From contig VXAY01002132.1 in assembly GCA_013399855.1 (NCBI GenBank), positions 411,867-475,866 on the forward strand: a DNA stretch of 64,000 nt, in the 5' to 3' direction. The notes under the pieces are model-generated. The model ran no database searches and was not told where the DNA came from. It saw nothing but the letters and a program-made list of their open reading frames with translations. A program made the position numbers and the translations under genes. The DNA is from Oxyruncus cristatus. Taxonomy: Eukaryota > Chordata > Aves > Passeriformes > Cotingidae. The first letter of the stretch is position 1, and each line of letters begins with the position of its first letter. This document shows, in pieces, positions 63,901-64,000 of the stretch.

Positions 63901-64000
63901 ATTGCCATTCAGAGTGATTTATAATAATTAAAATCACTGCTGTGTACCTGATTATTGTATTTGTTTGCCTGTACAAAACTAAACTTTTTCTTTTTTTTTT
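57997..64000. other. Non-coding DNA, no gene seen
   Basis: This is AT-rich sequence to the window end. (AAAAT)n-like low complexity occurs at about 58049-58073. T- or A-runs occur near 61259-61270, 63415-63428 and 63721-63735, and a (GT)n run at 62821-62832. A GC-richer patch at about 58730-58960 and one at 59220-59360 have only chance open frames. No exon, RNA gene or classifiable transposon was recognised. The final bases are a T-run cut by the window edge. Confidence 0.62.

Noticed and set aside
1..64000. CRISPR array, operon, phage or bacterial defence system
   Set aside because: The window is eukaryotic. There are no regularly spaced repeats, no dense coding, and the repeats are avian.

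Overview
The window reads as vertebrate nuclear DNA, most likely from a bird and probably a passerine. It is AT-rich, CpG-poor, broken by short homopolymer tracts, and contains no convincing protein-coding exon of a host gene. The bird call rests on interspersed repeats recognised by eye. These are CR1 LINE fragments with the avian ATTCTRTG-type 3' end, two ERVL-type solo LTRs of a well-known avian family, and a fragment that joins a CR1-type tail to a degraded tRNA-Ile-like box B. That last arrangement matches TguSINE1-like SINEs, which are known from passerines. No database search was possible, so all family names come from remembered consensus features.

Layout. 1-5230 is AT-rich non-coding DNA. 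5230-6270 is a GC-richer patch holding the SINE (about 5635-5725, minus strand). 6270-26780 is a long non-coding stretch with only low-complexity tracts and some blocks that look like conserved non-coding DNA. 26785-26872 is an old palindromic MITE-like repeat. 31004-31030 is an (AAAT)n microsatellite. About 35907-35921 is a strong CTCF-core match. 36500-36817 is a rearranged CR1 (plus strand). 38416-38848 is an ERVL-type solo LTR (minus strand). 43040-43410 is the only real CpG island in the window. Just downstream, 43486-44395 is a 5'-truncated RTE-like retrotransposon with an 18-bp target-site duplication. 46769-47046 holds two RFX/X-box-like palindromes. 50776-51092 is an ancient CR1 fragment (minus strand). 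57449-57996 is a second ERVL-type solo LTR (plus strand), which contains a perfect 76-bp spacerless palindrome. The rest, to 64000, is non-coding.

The region looks like a gene desert or a large intron. The longest open stretches (up to about 200 codons) resemble no protein I recognise and fit chance. Nothing amounts to a multi-gene system. The items most worth following up are the RTE insertion (RTE elements are patchy in birds and linked to horizontal transfer), the isolated CpG island next to it, and the perfect palindrome inside the LTR.
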